In this document: piece after piece, positions 49,366 through 59,789 of the stretch
How the letters are laid out: each line of letters starts with the position of its first letter
How positions within the stretch are numbered: the first letter of the stretch is position 1
Source: Akebia trifoliata
Taxonomy: Eukaryota; Streptophyta; Magnoliopsida; Ranunculales; Lardizabalaceae
Reading direction: 5' to 3'
Assembly: GCA_017979445.1 (NCBI GenBank)
Contig: CM030711.1
Span: 38,618,757-38,682,756 of the forward strand
DNA length: 64,000 nt
Program-made: the position numbers and the translations under genes
The notes under the pieces: generated by a model
Seen by the model: only the letters and a program-made list of their open reading frames with translations
What the model was told of the DNA's origin: nothing
The model's database searches: none

Positions 49366-50140
49366 CTACGTAATAGTGGGTCCAACCCTCTTCCTTGATT
49401 CGGTTATTTCAAAAAAAAAATGATGTTTGTTTTCTTTTGATTTATCTACTAACGTTTGCCTTGTTTCTTTCTTTCCTTTTTATTTTTTACAAGTTTCATA
49501 CGGGAATGTTTGTAATATTTATTTACATGTACATCTTGCTTTATTTTTATTTTTGGACAAGGGATGTAAGGATGGATACATTTAAAAAAATGCACGCACA
49601 TGCACATGCGATTCATACCCCTATGCACAAGCCACCCCCTCCTCTTTAAATTTCTAACCCCGGATGCCGGTACTCTCAAGCCCCCGAGATCGCTATTTTG
49701 GGTGGCTGGGAGGAGAACATCCACCCCATTCACCAACTTAAGATGTGTGCACTTCGGTGTCCATCAAGGTTTGAAGAATGGGTAACCGGAAAACTACCTA
49801 CAAACCGCATGCATCAAAGCGTAACTAATAGACAAAGGACACTAAGGTTTTCAAAGTTTAATTTCGTATCCATCCACGTGTATGTGTTGTAATTTTGTTT
49901 CTTTTCTCGTAGCCCACGATGGCAAGTTGTATAGATATTAGGAAGTTTCCCATTTTACATGTTGTTTTATGTCCCCCTAGGTAAAAGGGGGAAGTCGTTT
50001 TATTTATAATTGCATCATAAAAAAAAAAAGTGACATTTTTTGTGGCCCAAGCCAAAAAATAGAGGCTATGTGCCTCAAAACCCAGAAATTTTGGGCCAAA
50101 ATGGGATGAGGATAAAAAACAGAGCAAGGTTGGAAGGCCA
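49366..50140 (+). other. Upstream part of the element leader
   Basis: There is no convincing protein and no match to an ORF1 of Ogre type. Several short frames overlap on both strands. The stretch is GT- and T-rich, with 'gcacgcacatgcacatgcg' near 49592. Confidence 0.45.
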
Positions 50141-50151
50141 GAAAAGGTTCT

Positions 50152-50424
50152 AGTCCGTGCTTGAAGCACGGACTCAAGAAATCTTGTCAAGTCCGTGCTT
50201 GGAAAACGGACTAGGCAAATTTTCTTAGGTCCGTGCATGAAGCACGGACTAGTAAAAAAAAAAAAAATGATGTTCTGGTCCGTACTTAAAGCACGGACCA
50301 GCCAAAGGTGTTAGGTCCGTGCATGAAAAACGGACCAAAAAAAAAAAAAATTTTGATGTTCTGGTCCGTACTTGAAGCACGGACCAGCCAAAAAGTGTTA
50401 GGTCCGTGCATGAAAAACGGACCC
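50152..50424. repeat. Seven palindromic hairpins, leader cluster
   Basis: Seven copies begin at about 50152, 50191, 50228, 50278, 50313, 50363 and 50401. The pattern is (A/G)GTCCGTGC, five loop bases, then GCACGGAC(C/T); some arms carry 'aaaacggacc' instead. Poly-A runs separate the copies. The same hairpin recurs at 63000-63136 near the antisense gene. Role unknown. Confidence 0.85.
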
Positions 50425-50670
50425 AAAAAAAAAAAAAAAAATTTTTTTGCTCATTTTTTTCCTTACGTCAGTCTTAACAAATTTTCTTCTTGAAGTTTTT
50501 TTTATTTTGAGTTTTAAAGCTTGAAAATGATCAAATGATTCACTTTACTAGAAAACTCAGGGCCTACCACTTGTAATCGATCCCGCTCCAAACGAATTTT
50601 GCCCAACGCGGCTAACTATCGATCTCGGTCATAATCAAACTTGTCCTTCATCGAGTATACACTTCAAAAT

Positions 50671-51131
50671 GGGTCCACGACCCAGATCCAACCGAACTAG
50701 GTCCACGACCCAGATCCGCATCAAACTGGGTCCACGACCCAGATCCAATCAACTGGGTCCACGACCCAGATCCATGTCAACTGGGTCCACAACCCAGATC
50801 CATTTTAAATTGGGTCTACAACCCAGATCCATTTCCAACTGGGTCCACGACCCAGATCCGTTTCCAGCTGGATCCCCGACCCAGATCCATGTCCAACTGG
50901 GTCCACGACCCAGATCCGTTTCCAACTGGGTCCACGACCCAGATCCATTTCCAACTGGGCCCAAGACCCAGATCCAACCAAACTGGGTCCACGACCCAGA
51001 TCCATATCAAACTGGGTCCTCGACTCAGATCCATGTCCAACTAGGTCCACGACTCAGATCTATGTCGACTGGGCATAAACCCAGATTTACTTCAACTGGG
51101 TCCACAACCAATCGAGTCCACGACCCATAGC
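50671..51131. repeat. About 16 tandem copies of a 27-30 bp palindromic repeat
   Basis: The unit is GGGTCCACGACCC followed by 'agatcc' and a variable 'atgtccaact'-type tail. Each unit contains the inverted repeat GGGTC-CAC-GACCC. Later copies are worn (cctcgactc, cataaaccc). The array opens frames of 70-150 codons on both strands (GPRPRSN-type repeats), which are by-products of the repeat. Confidence 0.85.
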
Positions 51132-51461
51132 GAATCAAATTCATGATCCATCCATGATCTAACAAAGATAACAACTGATCAATCGACTCCAATGCATTCA
51201 ACTTAAAAAAAAAAAAAAAAAAACAAGCACTAATTGCAGTTCTTGATCAAAGTCGGTGCCTAGAAAGATCTTACCCTGTTGATACGAGGGGGATAGACTA
51301 CGTCTATTCAGGGAACAAGGTGATTTAAGAGTGCCACTGTGCGCCGCCTCTTCCTTGGAGATCTGCCTGGCCGACGATGATTTCAGAGAACTGAATTGAG
51401 GGTTGCCAAAAAACATGGGTTACTCTAACTCGATTTATCTCGGAAATTACATTATTTCAAA

Positions 51462-52095
51462 ATACTTTCCCGACTCCGTGTCGATGCCAGCTCCGTGCTG
51501 AGGAAATTACCTTTTGCAAAATGTTTTACCGACTCCGCGTCGATGCCAGCTCCGTGCTGATGTAATTTCTTTTCAAAATGTTTTACCGACTCCGTGTCGA
51601 TGCCAGCTCCGTGCTGATGTAATTTCTTTTCAAAATGTTTTACCGACTCCGCGTCGATGCCAGCTCCGTGCTGATGTAATTTCTTTTCAAAATGTTTTCC
51701 CAACTCTGTGTCGATGCCAGCTCCGTGCTGATGTAATTTCTTTTCAAAATGTTTTCCCAACTCTGTGTCGATGCCAGCTCCGTGCTGAGGTAACTTATCT
51801 TCAAAATGTTTTACCGACTCCGCGTCGATGCCAGCTCCATGCTGATGCAACTTCTTTTCAAAATACCTTACCGACTCCGTGTCGATGCCAGCTCCGTGCT
51901 GATGTAAGTTCCTTACCGACTCCGTGTCGATGCCAGCTCCGTGCTGATGTAATTTCTTTTCAAACCATTTTACCGACTCCGTGTCGATGCCAGCTCCGCG
52001 CTGATGTAATTTCTTTTCAAACTGTTTTACCGACCCCGTGTCGATGCCAGCTTCATGCTGATGTAATTATTTTCTCTCAAAAACAACCCAGCTCC
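51462..52095. repeat. Eleven tandem copies of a 57-58 bp repeat
   Basis: The unit contains 'ccgactccgtgtcgatgcca' and 'gctccgtgctgatgtaattt', with the core 'tcgatgccagct' at about 51482, 51540, 51597, 51653, 51710, 51768, 51824, 51883, 51926, 51983 and 52039. One short copy gives a 43-44 base step. Because the unit is near 57 bases, a plus frame of 222 codons and a minus frame of 132 codons stay open. Retand- and Ogre-type elements are known for such arrays. Confidence 0.85.
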
Positions 52096-52342
52096 GTGCT
52101 GACGAACTATGTTTTCTTTTTTGAATACCATCCCATGATAATTACCGGACCTAATAAACATCATGCATTTCCTTTTTTGTAAGTAAGATAGTAACACTTG
52201 GTCTTCTGTACCCACAGGTGGCCAAACGAAAAAAGTACAAACATCCTGAGAAGCCTCCATACTTTCTCCGATCATCTTCATCAATTATGAGTAACTCAGA
52301 TGAACCACAACCTGCGACAATGAACTGGCCGAAGCCAATGCA

Positions 52343-53536
52343 ATGATAGTAAAGCTGTTAGAAACAACGAAAAGGCAGGAACAAATCTTGGCGGCTGTCT
52401 TGATAGCACCAATTTTCTACAGCACAGGCAACTCAGCATCAAGCATCCGGGTCAAACCCCGAAACCCCCTGAGCAAAATACGACCAGAACAACAAACCAC
52501 CCCACCTCCTACTGTGCCAATATATCAGGGTCCTCCGCTTTATATACCACAGACCCCACCACCTCCCGTGATGATCCCAGATGACGAGTGTGACTTTAGG
52601 GCTCCTGAAGCTAAGAGTGCTACCGATGACAAAATGACCCGACAGATTGAATCTCTCCAGGAAGAAATGCGGCGAATGAAAGGCACAAATACTCTGGGAG
52701 GAACAAGATTCAGGGACCTATGCTTCTACCCCAATGCACAGCTGCCGACCAAGTTTAAATGCCCGAAATTCGAGAAATACAATGGTGTTGGGTGTCCTCT
52801 GTCACACCTCAAATTGTATTGTGGATCAATGTGCCAATATGGCGAGGATGACAGACTGCTGGTACAACTTTTCCAAAGAAGCTTAACAGGACCGGCCCTT
52901 AAATGGTTCTCAGGATTGGACCATACCCTTATCAAGAGTTGGCAGGATTTGGCCGAAATGTTCTGGCACAATTATCGGTTCAATACAGATGTAGGTCTGG
53001 ATCGAAACGATATGGCTAAGATGACAAGAAAACACAATGAGACAGTGAAAGAGTATGCCCAGAGATGGCGAGAGTCCGCCTCACAAGTTCGGCCTGCGAT
53101 GACTGAACAAGAGATGAACACTACGTTTATCTCGACACTGGGGCATGCCTTTTACACTCATTTGGTTGGACACACTACAGGCACCTTCTCAAACTTAGTT
53201 CAACTAGCAGACCGGGTCGAGGACGGGATCCGAACCGGTCTAATATTTGACTTTATAGCCTTGAGTGCAACAGTGGGGACCTCGGCACAAAAGAAATCAG
53301 TGCCTTTTGTCAAGAAGAAAGAGAAAACCCAAGTTAATAATGTACAACCCAGCCAACCTCTCGTTATTCAGGCACCAGCTCAAAGGCCACAGGCACCCCA
53401 GGCACCAGTACCTCGAGCTGTTTGGGCTCCAGCACCGCAGAATCCCTTCCGAACAGTCCCTCCACAAGCCATGCCAGCACAGCCAGCACCACTATATGGG
53501 CAGAACCAGCAGGCACGACCCAACAGAGTAAATTGA
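52343..53536 (+). CDS. Tat gag, main open part
   Basis: Its 397 codons contain a Pro-rich segment (residues about 45-75), a short coiled coil (MTRQIESLQEEMRRMKG) and a retrotransposon gag domain (PTKFKCPKFEKYNGVGCPLS; FQRSLTGPALKWFSGLDH; WQDLAEMFWHNYRFN). A Pro/Gln/Ala-rich tail follows. The likely original start is ATG at 52287 (MSNSDEPQPATM). A small deletion at about 52322 puts that start out of frame with NELAEANAMIVKLLE. Gag packages element RNA in cytoplasmic particles. A TGA at 53534-53536 ends the frame early. Confidence 0.85.
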   Translation: MIVKLLETTKRQEQILAAVLIAPIFYSTGNSASSIRVKPRNPLSKIRPEQQTTPPPTVPIYQGPPLYIPQTPPPPVMIPDDECDFRAPEAKSATDDKMTRQIESLQEEMRRMKGTNTLGGTRFRDLCFYPNAQLPTKFKCPKFEKYNGVGCPLSHLKLYCGSMCQYGEDDRLLVQLFQRSLTGPALKWFSGLDHTLIKSWQDLAEMFWHNYRFNTDVGLDRNDMAKMTRKHNETVKEYAQRWRESASQVRPAMTEQEMNTTFISTLGHAFYTHLVGHTTGTFSNLVQLADRVEDGIRTGLIFDFIALSATVGTSAQKKSVPFVKKKEKTQVNNVQPSQPLVIQAPAQRPQAPQAPVPRAVWAPAPQNPFRTVPPQAMPAQPAPLYGQNQQARPNRVN

Positions 53537-54634
53537 GTGTTCACCAGGCTACCCATGACACTATCTGAGTTACTGCCAATCTTGCTCAGAGGTGAGTATC
53601 TTGCAAAACGGCCACCAAATCCTGAAGCTGTCAAGGGACCAGGGTACAATCCCAATTTATTCTGTGAATTTCATATGGGTGCACCGGGGCACTCTACAGA
53701 TCAATGCTGGCAACTCAAACATCAGGTACAGAACTTGATTGATAAGAAGGCTCTTATCCTGGATGGACCTCCCAACCCACCCCAACAACAGAATATCAAT
53801 CAGAACCCCCTACCTACCCACAATAAAGGGGGAAGTGGACACAGGGTGAATGTCATTCATAAGGAACTCGATTTCAATCCGTCTGTCTTGATAGCACCTG
53901 TCGGGTCCAAAATCAGGGTCCATTTAACTCAGGGACCAGAAGCGCCGACAGTCAGCACAATCAACCATTATACGACAAACTCATCCCGAGATTCATTACC
54001 ACCACTCAGATTAGTCGACCTCACCATCCATCCCATTCACCAAAATGCCGCTACCCAACCCCCTCTTGTCATACCGTACATACCGCCAACTTCTCAAGGA
54101 TCAACCTGACCTCCTCTTCACATACCATATACTGCATCTTCACGTCCACCACTTGTTATCCCATACACTTCATCCACCCCTCCCGCTACCACTACATCCA
54201 AATCACCACCACCTCCTCTTATTCTCAATATGAAACCCGATCCACCCCCCATGACCATACACTCACCCAAACCATTCCCCTATAACTCTATCCAGGCAGT
54301 TCCCTGGAGTTACGAGACAACCATCACAATAACCGTCGGGGTTGAAACCATGAAGAAGGCATTGGTAGTCGATATCGGTAATATGACAAAGGCAGGGAGA
54401 TGCAAAAAAATACCAACAAAGGGGGTAAGCATCAAGGAAAAGACTGAAGAAACGACACAGGGGATGACAGATGAAGAGAAGAGAAAGGAAAAAGGAAAGG
54501 ACAAAATGAGCGAGAGTGACCCGAAAAAAGAGGAAGTGAAAGCGACCGATAATGAAACAGAAGTGACCAAAGTGACAGAGACAAAGAAGCCACAGACTTT
54601 ATTAAGCTCATCCTCAAAAGAGAGCATAACATAG
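53537..54634 (+). pseudogene. Tat gag C-terminal part, interrupted
   Basis: This is the same frame as gag after the TGA. It reads LPMTLSELLPILLRGEYLAK and then the zinc-knuckle-like CEFHMGAPGHSTDQCWQLKH. A second in-frame TGA (54107-54109) is followed by a Pro-rich linker and a Lys/Glu-rich run (KRKEKGKDKMSESDPKKEE). TAG ends it at 54632-54634. The true path to protease leaves this frame near 54597. The two stops fit CGA-to-TGA decay. Confidence 0.75.
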
Positions 54635-54680
54635 TAGACAGATTGAACAAGACCCAGACCAAGTCAGCATCCTAGGACTA

Positions 54681-55331
54681 ATGCAAAAATCGGAAGAGCA
54701 CCAAAAGGCATTGTTAAAAGTCCTAGGGGGATCACATGTACCTTCGACGACGACACCAGCGCAGTTAGAGCAAACAGTTGGCCAAATCATGGCCCCCAAT
54801 CCTATTATTTTCACTGAAAGTGAGTTTACACCTGAAGGAACGGGGCACGTTGAGCCATTAAACATTATGGTCATATGCAAGGGCATGATGGTTGCCAGGG
54901 TGCTGATTGACAACGGCTCAGCGCTTAATGTTTGTCCACTTGAGACCTTTCGAAAGCTCAACGTCGATTGGTCGTATGTGAAACCCAACAACAAGGTTGT
55001 TCAAGGGTTCGATAATTCGAGAAGGGACTCACTGGGCGAAGTAAACCTACCAATCACAATAGGACCTTGCACCTTTGAAGTGACGTTTGAAGTCATGGAA
55101 ATACCAACGACTTTCAACTTGTTACTGGGCAGGCCTTGGATCCATACTGCCGGGGCTGGGCCTTCCTCGTTGCACCAAAGAGTCAAATTTATCATGGGGC
55201 AAAGGATGATATCAGTATTGGCAGAGAACCTTATTCCAGCTGGGAGAGCCCCAGATGTGCCAACCATCATTGATATAGAGATGACGAAGCACAAGGCACT
55301 CTACCATTCGTACCAATTCGGCGTTTGTTAA
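54681..55331 (+). CDS. Tat aspartic protease
   Basis: The start is QKSEEHQKALLKVLGGSHVP. The catalytic site is VLIDNGSALNVCPLETF, the D-N-G-S form usual in Tat elements. LLLGRPWIH (the second hydrophobic-GRPW box) lies about 75 residues later. The enzyme would cut the polyprotein. A one-base loss near 54657 (ACC-AAGTC where ACC-CAAGTC is expected) separates it from the upstream frame. TAA at 55329-55331 is followed in the same frame by more linker. Confidence 0.82.
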   Translation: MQKSEEHQKALLKVLGGSHVPSTTTPAQLEQTVGQIMAPNPIIFTESEFTPEGTGHVEPLNIMVICKGMMVARVLIDNGSALNVCPLETFRKLNVDWSYVKPNNKVVQGFDNSRRDSLGEVNLPITIGPCTFEVTFEVMEIPTTFNLLLGRPWIHTAGAGPSSLHQRVKFIMGQRMISVLAENLIPAGRAPDVPTIIDIEMTKHKALYHSYQFGVC

Positions 55332-56329
55332 TCACATTGAGAAGGCGGAGGAGAAGGTATAAGGCCAAAAGCTATCGAGAGCAAATCTTATGATTGGCCG
55401 GATTATGAAAAGGGGAGGCTACCGACCCAAGCGATGGTTTGGGACCAGGAGGAAGAGGAAAAAGAGAAGAGCTACACTGGTCGAAGCAGTGAAGTATACT
55501 CCTTATTTCAGTCTGGCTTTAGACCTACGGAAAGGGATATTGCAGAAATGAATAATAATAAGAAAGAGCTTCGACTAGCAAGAAAGCAAAATCGTGAGCC
55601 GAACATCTGGAATCTGGGTCGAGTCCCTCACATCAGTGTTAACTTCCCGAAATCCCATGTCAGACCTGATGATTTATCAGAACTACCATTGGCAAAAAGG
55701 CCAAAAAAGGTAAATATCGCACCACTGCACAAAGACCCAATCGTCGAGTCCCAATCATCCTTCGTAGAAGGCATTGACATTTTGTTCAATGGGGATTCCG
55801 AAGAAAGTCCATCGGAGACCGCACCAACATCCATCAAAGTGGAAATCACTACTGTACATGGGAATAAATCACCCTTTTCCAATCGGCATCGACTGGGCAT
55901 CAGTCGTCATCCCACTGAGTTTGGGAGGGACTGTGCCCCAACCTGACAACAACAAAGATCAATCGGAGATCATGGTTATCTCCGAACCACCCAAACCAAA
56001 TCACCCAACAAATCACTCTCACATCTCATCCCCCCCCCTCAGAGAAGGAGAGACTCTGAACAATTGGGAGGAATTCCCCCTAACCCTTGAGGCTACCATA
56101 GCCTCTAAAAAAAACTAATGCATGATTGTTCTTCTTATTTCAGATGTCGGAAAATAGCACTCAAAAACCAAAAAAATAAAAAATTCTTCAAAAATCAAAA
56201 AAATCAAAAAGTCTTCAAAAAAGAAAAAAATCAAAAAGCTTTCAAAATCTCAAAAAAATTGATATATTCCAAAAACCCAAAAAAGAGTTTTCTCAGAATT
56301 TAAGGGGTTTCTCTCAATCGGATGGACCT
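55332..56329 (+). pseudogene. Linker between protease and RT, frameshifted
   Basis: A piece at 55434-55946 (SGFRPTERDIAEM; LPLAKRPKKVNI) is in the protease frame; its continuation lies in another frame at 55774-56118. A Lys/Phe/Ser-rich stretch (56150-56300) is made of short 'caaaaaaatcaaaaagtctt' repeats. No catalytic motif is seen. It corresponds to the poorly conserved spacer of Tat polyproteins. Confidence 0.6.
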
Positions 56330-57979
56330 TTGGACAGAATAGAATATGATAAGGACGAGTATGACTTCGATCTTGAACTCGACTTCGATCTCATGGGAAT
56401 TGAGGAAGAGTCTGAGGATGAAGTGGAATACCCCCCTAAAGAAATCAAGGACCTTTTAGAACGACATGAAAAAGGTGTTCAGCCAAACATTGAGGATACA
56501 AACTCAGTTAACCTTGGCACTGAAGATGACCCACGTGTGGTAAAAATCGGAGCCTTGTTAACCCCCCAGCAAAAGGAAGAAGTGATTGAACTACTGCGTA
56601 GCTATCAAGACATCTTCGCCTGGTCTTACAAAGATATGCCTGGCTTAGACACGGATCTTGTTGTTCATAAGTTGCCAATCGCATCTGGGAGTAAGCCGAT
56701 CAAGCAAAAATTAAGAAGACTTAAGCCAGAATGGACGCTCAAAGTTAAAGACGAAGTGATGAAGCAGTTCCAAGCAGGATTTCTCGCAGTCTCCACGTAC
56801 CCCGAATGGCTAGCCAATGTCGTTCCGGTACCGAAGAAAGACGGGAAAGTATGAATGTGTGTCGACTATCGGGATCTGAACAGAGCCAGCCCTAAGGATG
56901 ATTTTCCACTACCTCATATCGACACTCTAGTCGATAGCACAGCGGGGCATGGCATGTTCTCGTTCATGGATGGTTTCTCCGGGTACAATCAGATAAAAAT
57001 GGCAGAAGAAGACCAAGAGAAGACAGCATTCATTACACCCTGGGGTACTTTTCATTACAAAGTCATGCCGTTTGGGCTTAAAAATGCAGGGGCAACTTAT
57101 CAACGTGCAATGACGGCTTTATTCCACGACATGATCCACAAGGAAATGGAAGTCTACGTAGATGATATGATCGCTAAATCGGGTATAGAAGAAGACCATC
57201 TGGTAAATCTCAAGAAACTGTTTGACAGACTAAGGAAATACAGCTTAAGGCTCAACCCAGCAAAATGTGTCTTCGGGGCAACATCAGGCAAACTGCTAGG
57301 TTTCATCGTTAGTAGAAGAGGCATTGAGATAGATCCAGCAAAGACCAAGTACATCCTCGAAATGAAAGCACCGATATCAGAAAAGGACGTCCGAGCATTT
57401 CTGGGTAGAATACAGTATATCAGCAGATTCATCGCGCAACTCACACCTATTTGCGAACCAGTATTTAAGCTACTCAGAAAAGATATGCCGAAAGCATGGA
57501 ACGAAGACTGTCAAGAAGCCTTCGACAAGATAAAGAAATACTTGCTCAATCCACCAGTCTTGGTTCCTCCTACGCCAGGACGATCCTTACTGATGTATAT
57601 CTCGGTACAAGAAACGTCTATGGGCTGTGTACTGGGACAACACGATGAGTCAGGTAGAAAAGAGCAAGCCATTTACTATCTCAGCAAAAAGTTTACTGAT
57701 TATGAGGCAAAGTATTCGGCACTCGAGAAGACTTGTTGTGCATTGGTCTGGGCATCTCAACGACTGCGCCATTACCTCCTCAGCTACTCGACTATGCTTA
57801 TCGCTCGAATGGATCCGCTCAAGTATTTCTTCGAAAAACCAGCACTGACAGGTCGTACTGCAAAGTGGCAATTACTATTATCTGAGTTCGACATCACCTA
57901 TGTCACTCAAAAGGCCATCAAGGGACAAGCCATCGCCGACCACTTAGCCGAGCATCCATTACCTGATTACGAACCATGA
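56330..57979 (+). pseudogene. Tat reverse transcriptase and RNase H, one nonsense codon
   Basis: After an acidic lead the frame reads DIFAWSYKDMPGLDTDLVVH, KQKLRRLKPEW and VPVPKKDGKV. TGA follows at 56852-56854, then MCVDYRDLNRASPKDDFPLP in the same frame. The expected residue is Arg, so CGA to TGA is likely. Catalytic words are FSFMDGFSGYN (first Asp) and EVYVDDMIAKS (57149-57181). RNase H follows (AIYYLSKKFTDYEAKYSALE; TCCALVWASQRLRHY) and the end is IADHLAEHPLPDYEP. Reading through the single stop would give a complete RT/RNase H. Confidence 0.88.
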
Positions 57980-57996
57980 AGACAAACTTCCCTGAC

Positions 57997-58433
57997 GAAG
58001 CCATATTGCTCCTGAGATTGAGGACGATGATGAAGAACCAGGTTGAAGCCATATTGCTCACTGAGATTGAGGACGATGATGAAGAACCAGGTTGGAAAAC
58101 CAATTGCAATCAGACTGAAGTTCCAATGTTCTAATAACGAGGCTGAATATGAAGCGTGCATAGCAGGGTAAAGGCAGCACTGGATCTTGAGGTAGATGAG
58201 ATCGATGTTTTCGGAGATTCAAGCTTAGTGGTCTATCAGACGACTGGAGAATGGAAGACTCAAGAGCAAAGATTGATCCCTTACCATGAGTATCTAGAGG
58301 AACTAAGCTCACGCTTCGATAGATTCTCATTCACTTATATGCCGAGAGTCAAGAATCAATTTGCTGATGCACTAGCAACGCTCCCTTCCATGATCAGTAT
58401 CTCAGATGCTGATGCACTAGCAACGCTCCTTCC
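57997..58433 (+). pseudogene. Second (archaeal-type) RNase H, damaged
   Basis: The lead DDDEEPGWK appears twice because of a 48/49-base tandem duplication (57997-58044 and 58045-58093). The first half of the domain, with its first catalytic Asp, is largely deleted. The second half is clear: KAALDLEVDEIDVFGDSSLV, then EWKTQEQRLIPYHEYLEELS and FTYMPRVKNQFADALATLPS. A second duplication (58363-58407 and 58408-58450) repeats ADALATL and shifts the frame before integrase. A second RNase H here is the hallmark of the Tat lineage. Confidence 0.82.
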
Positions 58434-59789
58434 ATGATCAGTATCTCAGAGGACTTAGTCATTGACCCTATTGAGATTGGACTTCAAGACGAGCCAGCTT
58501 ACTGTCTACCCGTCGAAGTTGAAGAATCTGAAGAAAAGCCATGGTATTCAGACATCAAAGCCTATCTCGAAGATCGAACTCTCCCATCAGACGCAACGTC
58601 TAACGATCGAAGGACTATCCAGAAGCTAGCAGGCCAATTCTTCATGAGCAATGGCATTATGTACAAGAAATCACATCATGAAGTATTACTCCGATGTGTG
58701 GCAGAAATAGAAGCAAAACGACTGATCGAAACAGTGCATGGTGGAGTCTGCGGACCCCACATGAATGGTCACATGCTTGCTAAAAAGATCATGAGAATGG
58801 GATATTACTGGACAACCATGGAAAGTGATTGTTATCAACACGTCCGTAAATGCCACCTCTGCCAGATCTATGCCAATAAGATCAACGCGCCACCATCAGA
58901 ATTGCACAACATGACTACTCCCTGGCCCTTCTCACTCTGGGGCATGGACGTTATTGGACAGATTTCGCCAAAAGCTTCAAATGGGCACCGCTTCATCCTA
59001 GTCGCTATCGATTACTTTACGAAATGGGTAGAAGCAGCCTCTTATGCCAATGTCACAAAGAGCAGTGTTCTGAAGTTTGTCAAGAACAACATTATCTGCA
59101 GATACGGACTCCCTAGTGGTTTGGTAACCGACAACGCCAAGAATTTCAAGAATAGAGACATGATCAAGATGTGCGAAGACTTCCAAATCACTCATCACAA
59201 CTCTGTACCGTATAGACCCAAAATGAACGGAGCAGTTGAAGCTGCCAACAAAAATATCAAAAGAATCATCGAGAAAATGGCAGTCACTTACAAGGATTGG
59301 CACGACATGTTGCCTTTCGCCCTTTACGCTTATCGGACTTCATTTCGAACCTCAACTGGGGCAACTTCCGTACTCATGGTGTATGGAATGGAAGCAGTCT
59401 TACCCGTCGAGGTTGAGATTCCCTCCCTCCGAATCTTAAAAGAAGCAGAGTTGGATGAAACAGAATGGGTTCAAGCCCGATTTGATCAACTAAATCTAAT
59501 AGAGGAAAAATGTCTCGCAACTATTTGTCATGGCCAAATCTATCAGAGACGAATCGCACGGGCCTACAACAAGAAAGTCAAACCTCGAAATTTCTCACCA
59601 GGAGACCTTGTCTTGAAAAAGATCTTACTAATACAAGAAGATGCTAGGGGAAAATTCAGACCAAATTACGAGGGACCATTCATTGTGCAGAAGGTAATGA
59701 CGGGAGGAGCTTTGATCCTTACAAAAATGGACGAACAAGTCTTCCCTCAGCCGATCAATGCTGACACCGTTAAAAAATACTACGCTTGA
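58434..59789 (+). CDS. Tat integrase
   Basis: This is an intact frame of 451 codons. It has a HHCC zinc finger (H102, H109, C140, C143), then the catalytic triad D172 (WGMDVIG), D233 (LVTDNAKNF) and E269 (NGAVEAANKN), with exactly 35 residues between the second Asp and Glu. The C-terminal part has KVKPRNFSPGDLVLKK and GKFRPNYEGPF, the GPF/Y module. It would insert element DNA with a five-base duplication. It lies downstream of the damaged RNase H, and its ATG is internal to the former polyprotein. Confidence 0.9.
   Translation: MISISEDLVIDPIEIGLQDEPAYCLPVEVEESEEKPWYSDIKAYLEDRTLPSDATSNDRRTIQKLAGQFFMSNGIMYKKSHHEVLLRCVAEIEAKRLIETVHGGVCGPHMNGHMLAKKIMRMGYYWTTMESDCYQHVRKCHLCQIYANKINAPPSELHNMTTPWPFSLWGMDVIGQISPKASNGHRFILVAIDYFTKWVEAASYANVTKSSVLKFVKNNIICRYGLPSGLVTDNAKNFKNRDMIKMCEDFQITHHNSVPYRPKMNGAVEAANKNIKRIIEKMAVTYKDWHDMLPFALYAYRTSFRTSTGATSVLMVYGMEAVLPVEVEIPSLRILKEAELDETEWVQARFDQLNLIEEKCLATICHGQIYQRRIARAYNKKVKPRNFSPGDLVLKKILLIQEDARGKFRPNYEGPFIVQKVMTGGALILTKMDEQVFPQPINADTVKKYYA

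Noticed and set aside
50669..51130. Arg/Pro-rich frames of 70-153 codons on both strands
   Set aside because: They are translations of the GGGTCCACGACCC array in several frames, with no domain.
51514..52182. A 222-codon plus-strand frame that could be taken for a repeat protein
   Set aside because: It lies wholly in the 57-58 bp tandem array, is matched by an open minus frame, and owes its length to the repeat period.
54310..54662. Leu/Phe/Ser-rich minus frames that look like membrane proteins
   Set aside because: They are complements of the Lys/Glu-rich gag linker on the plus strand.
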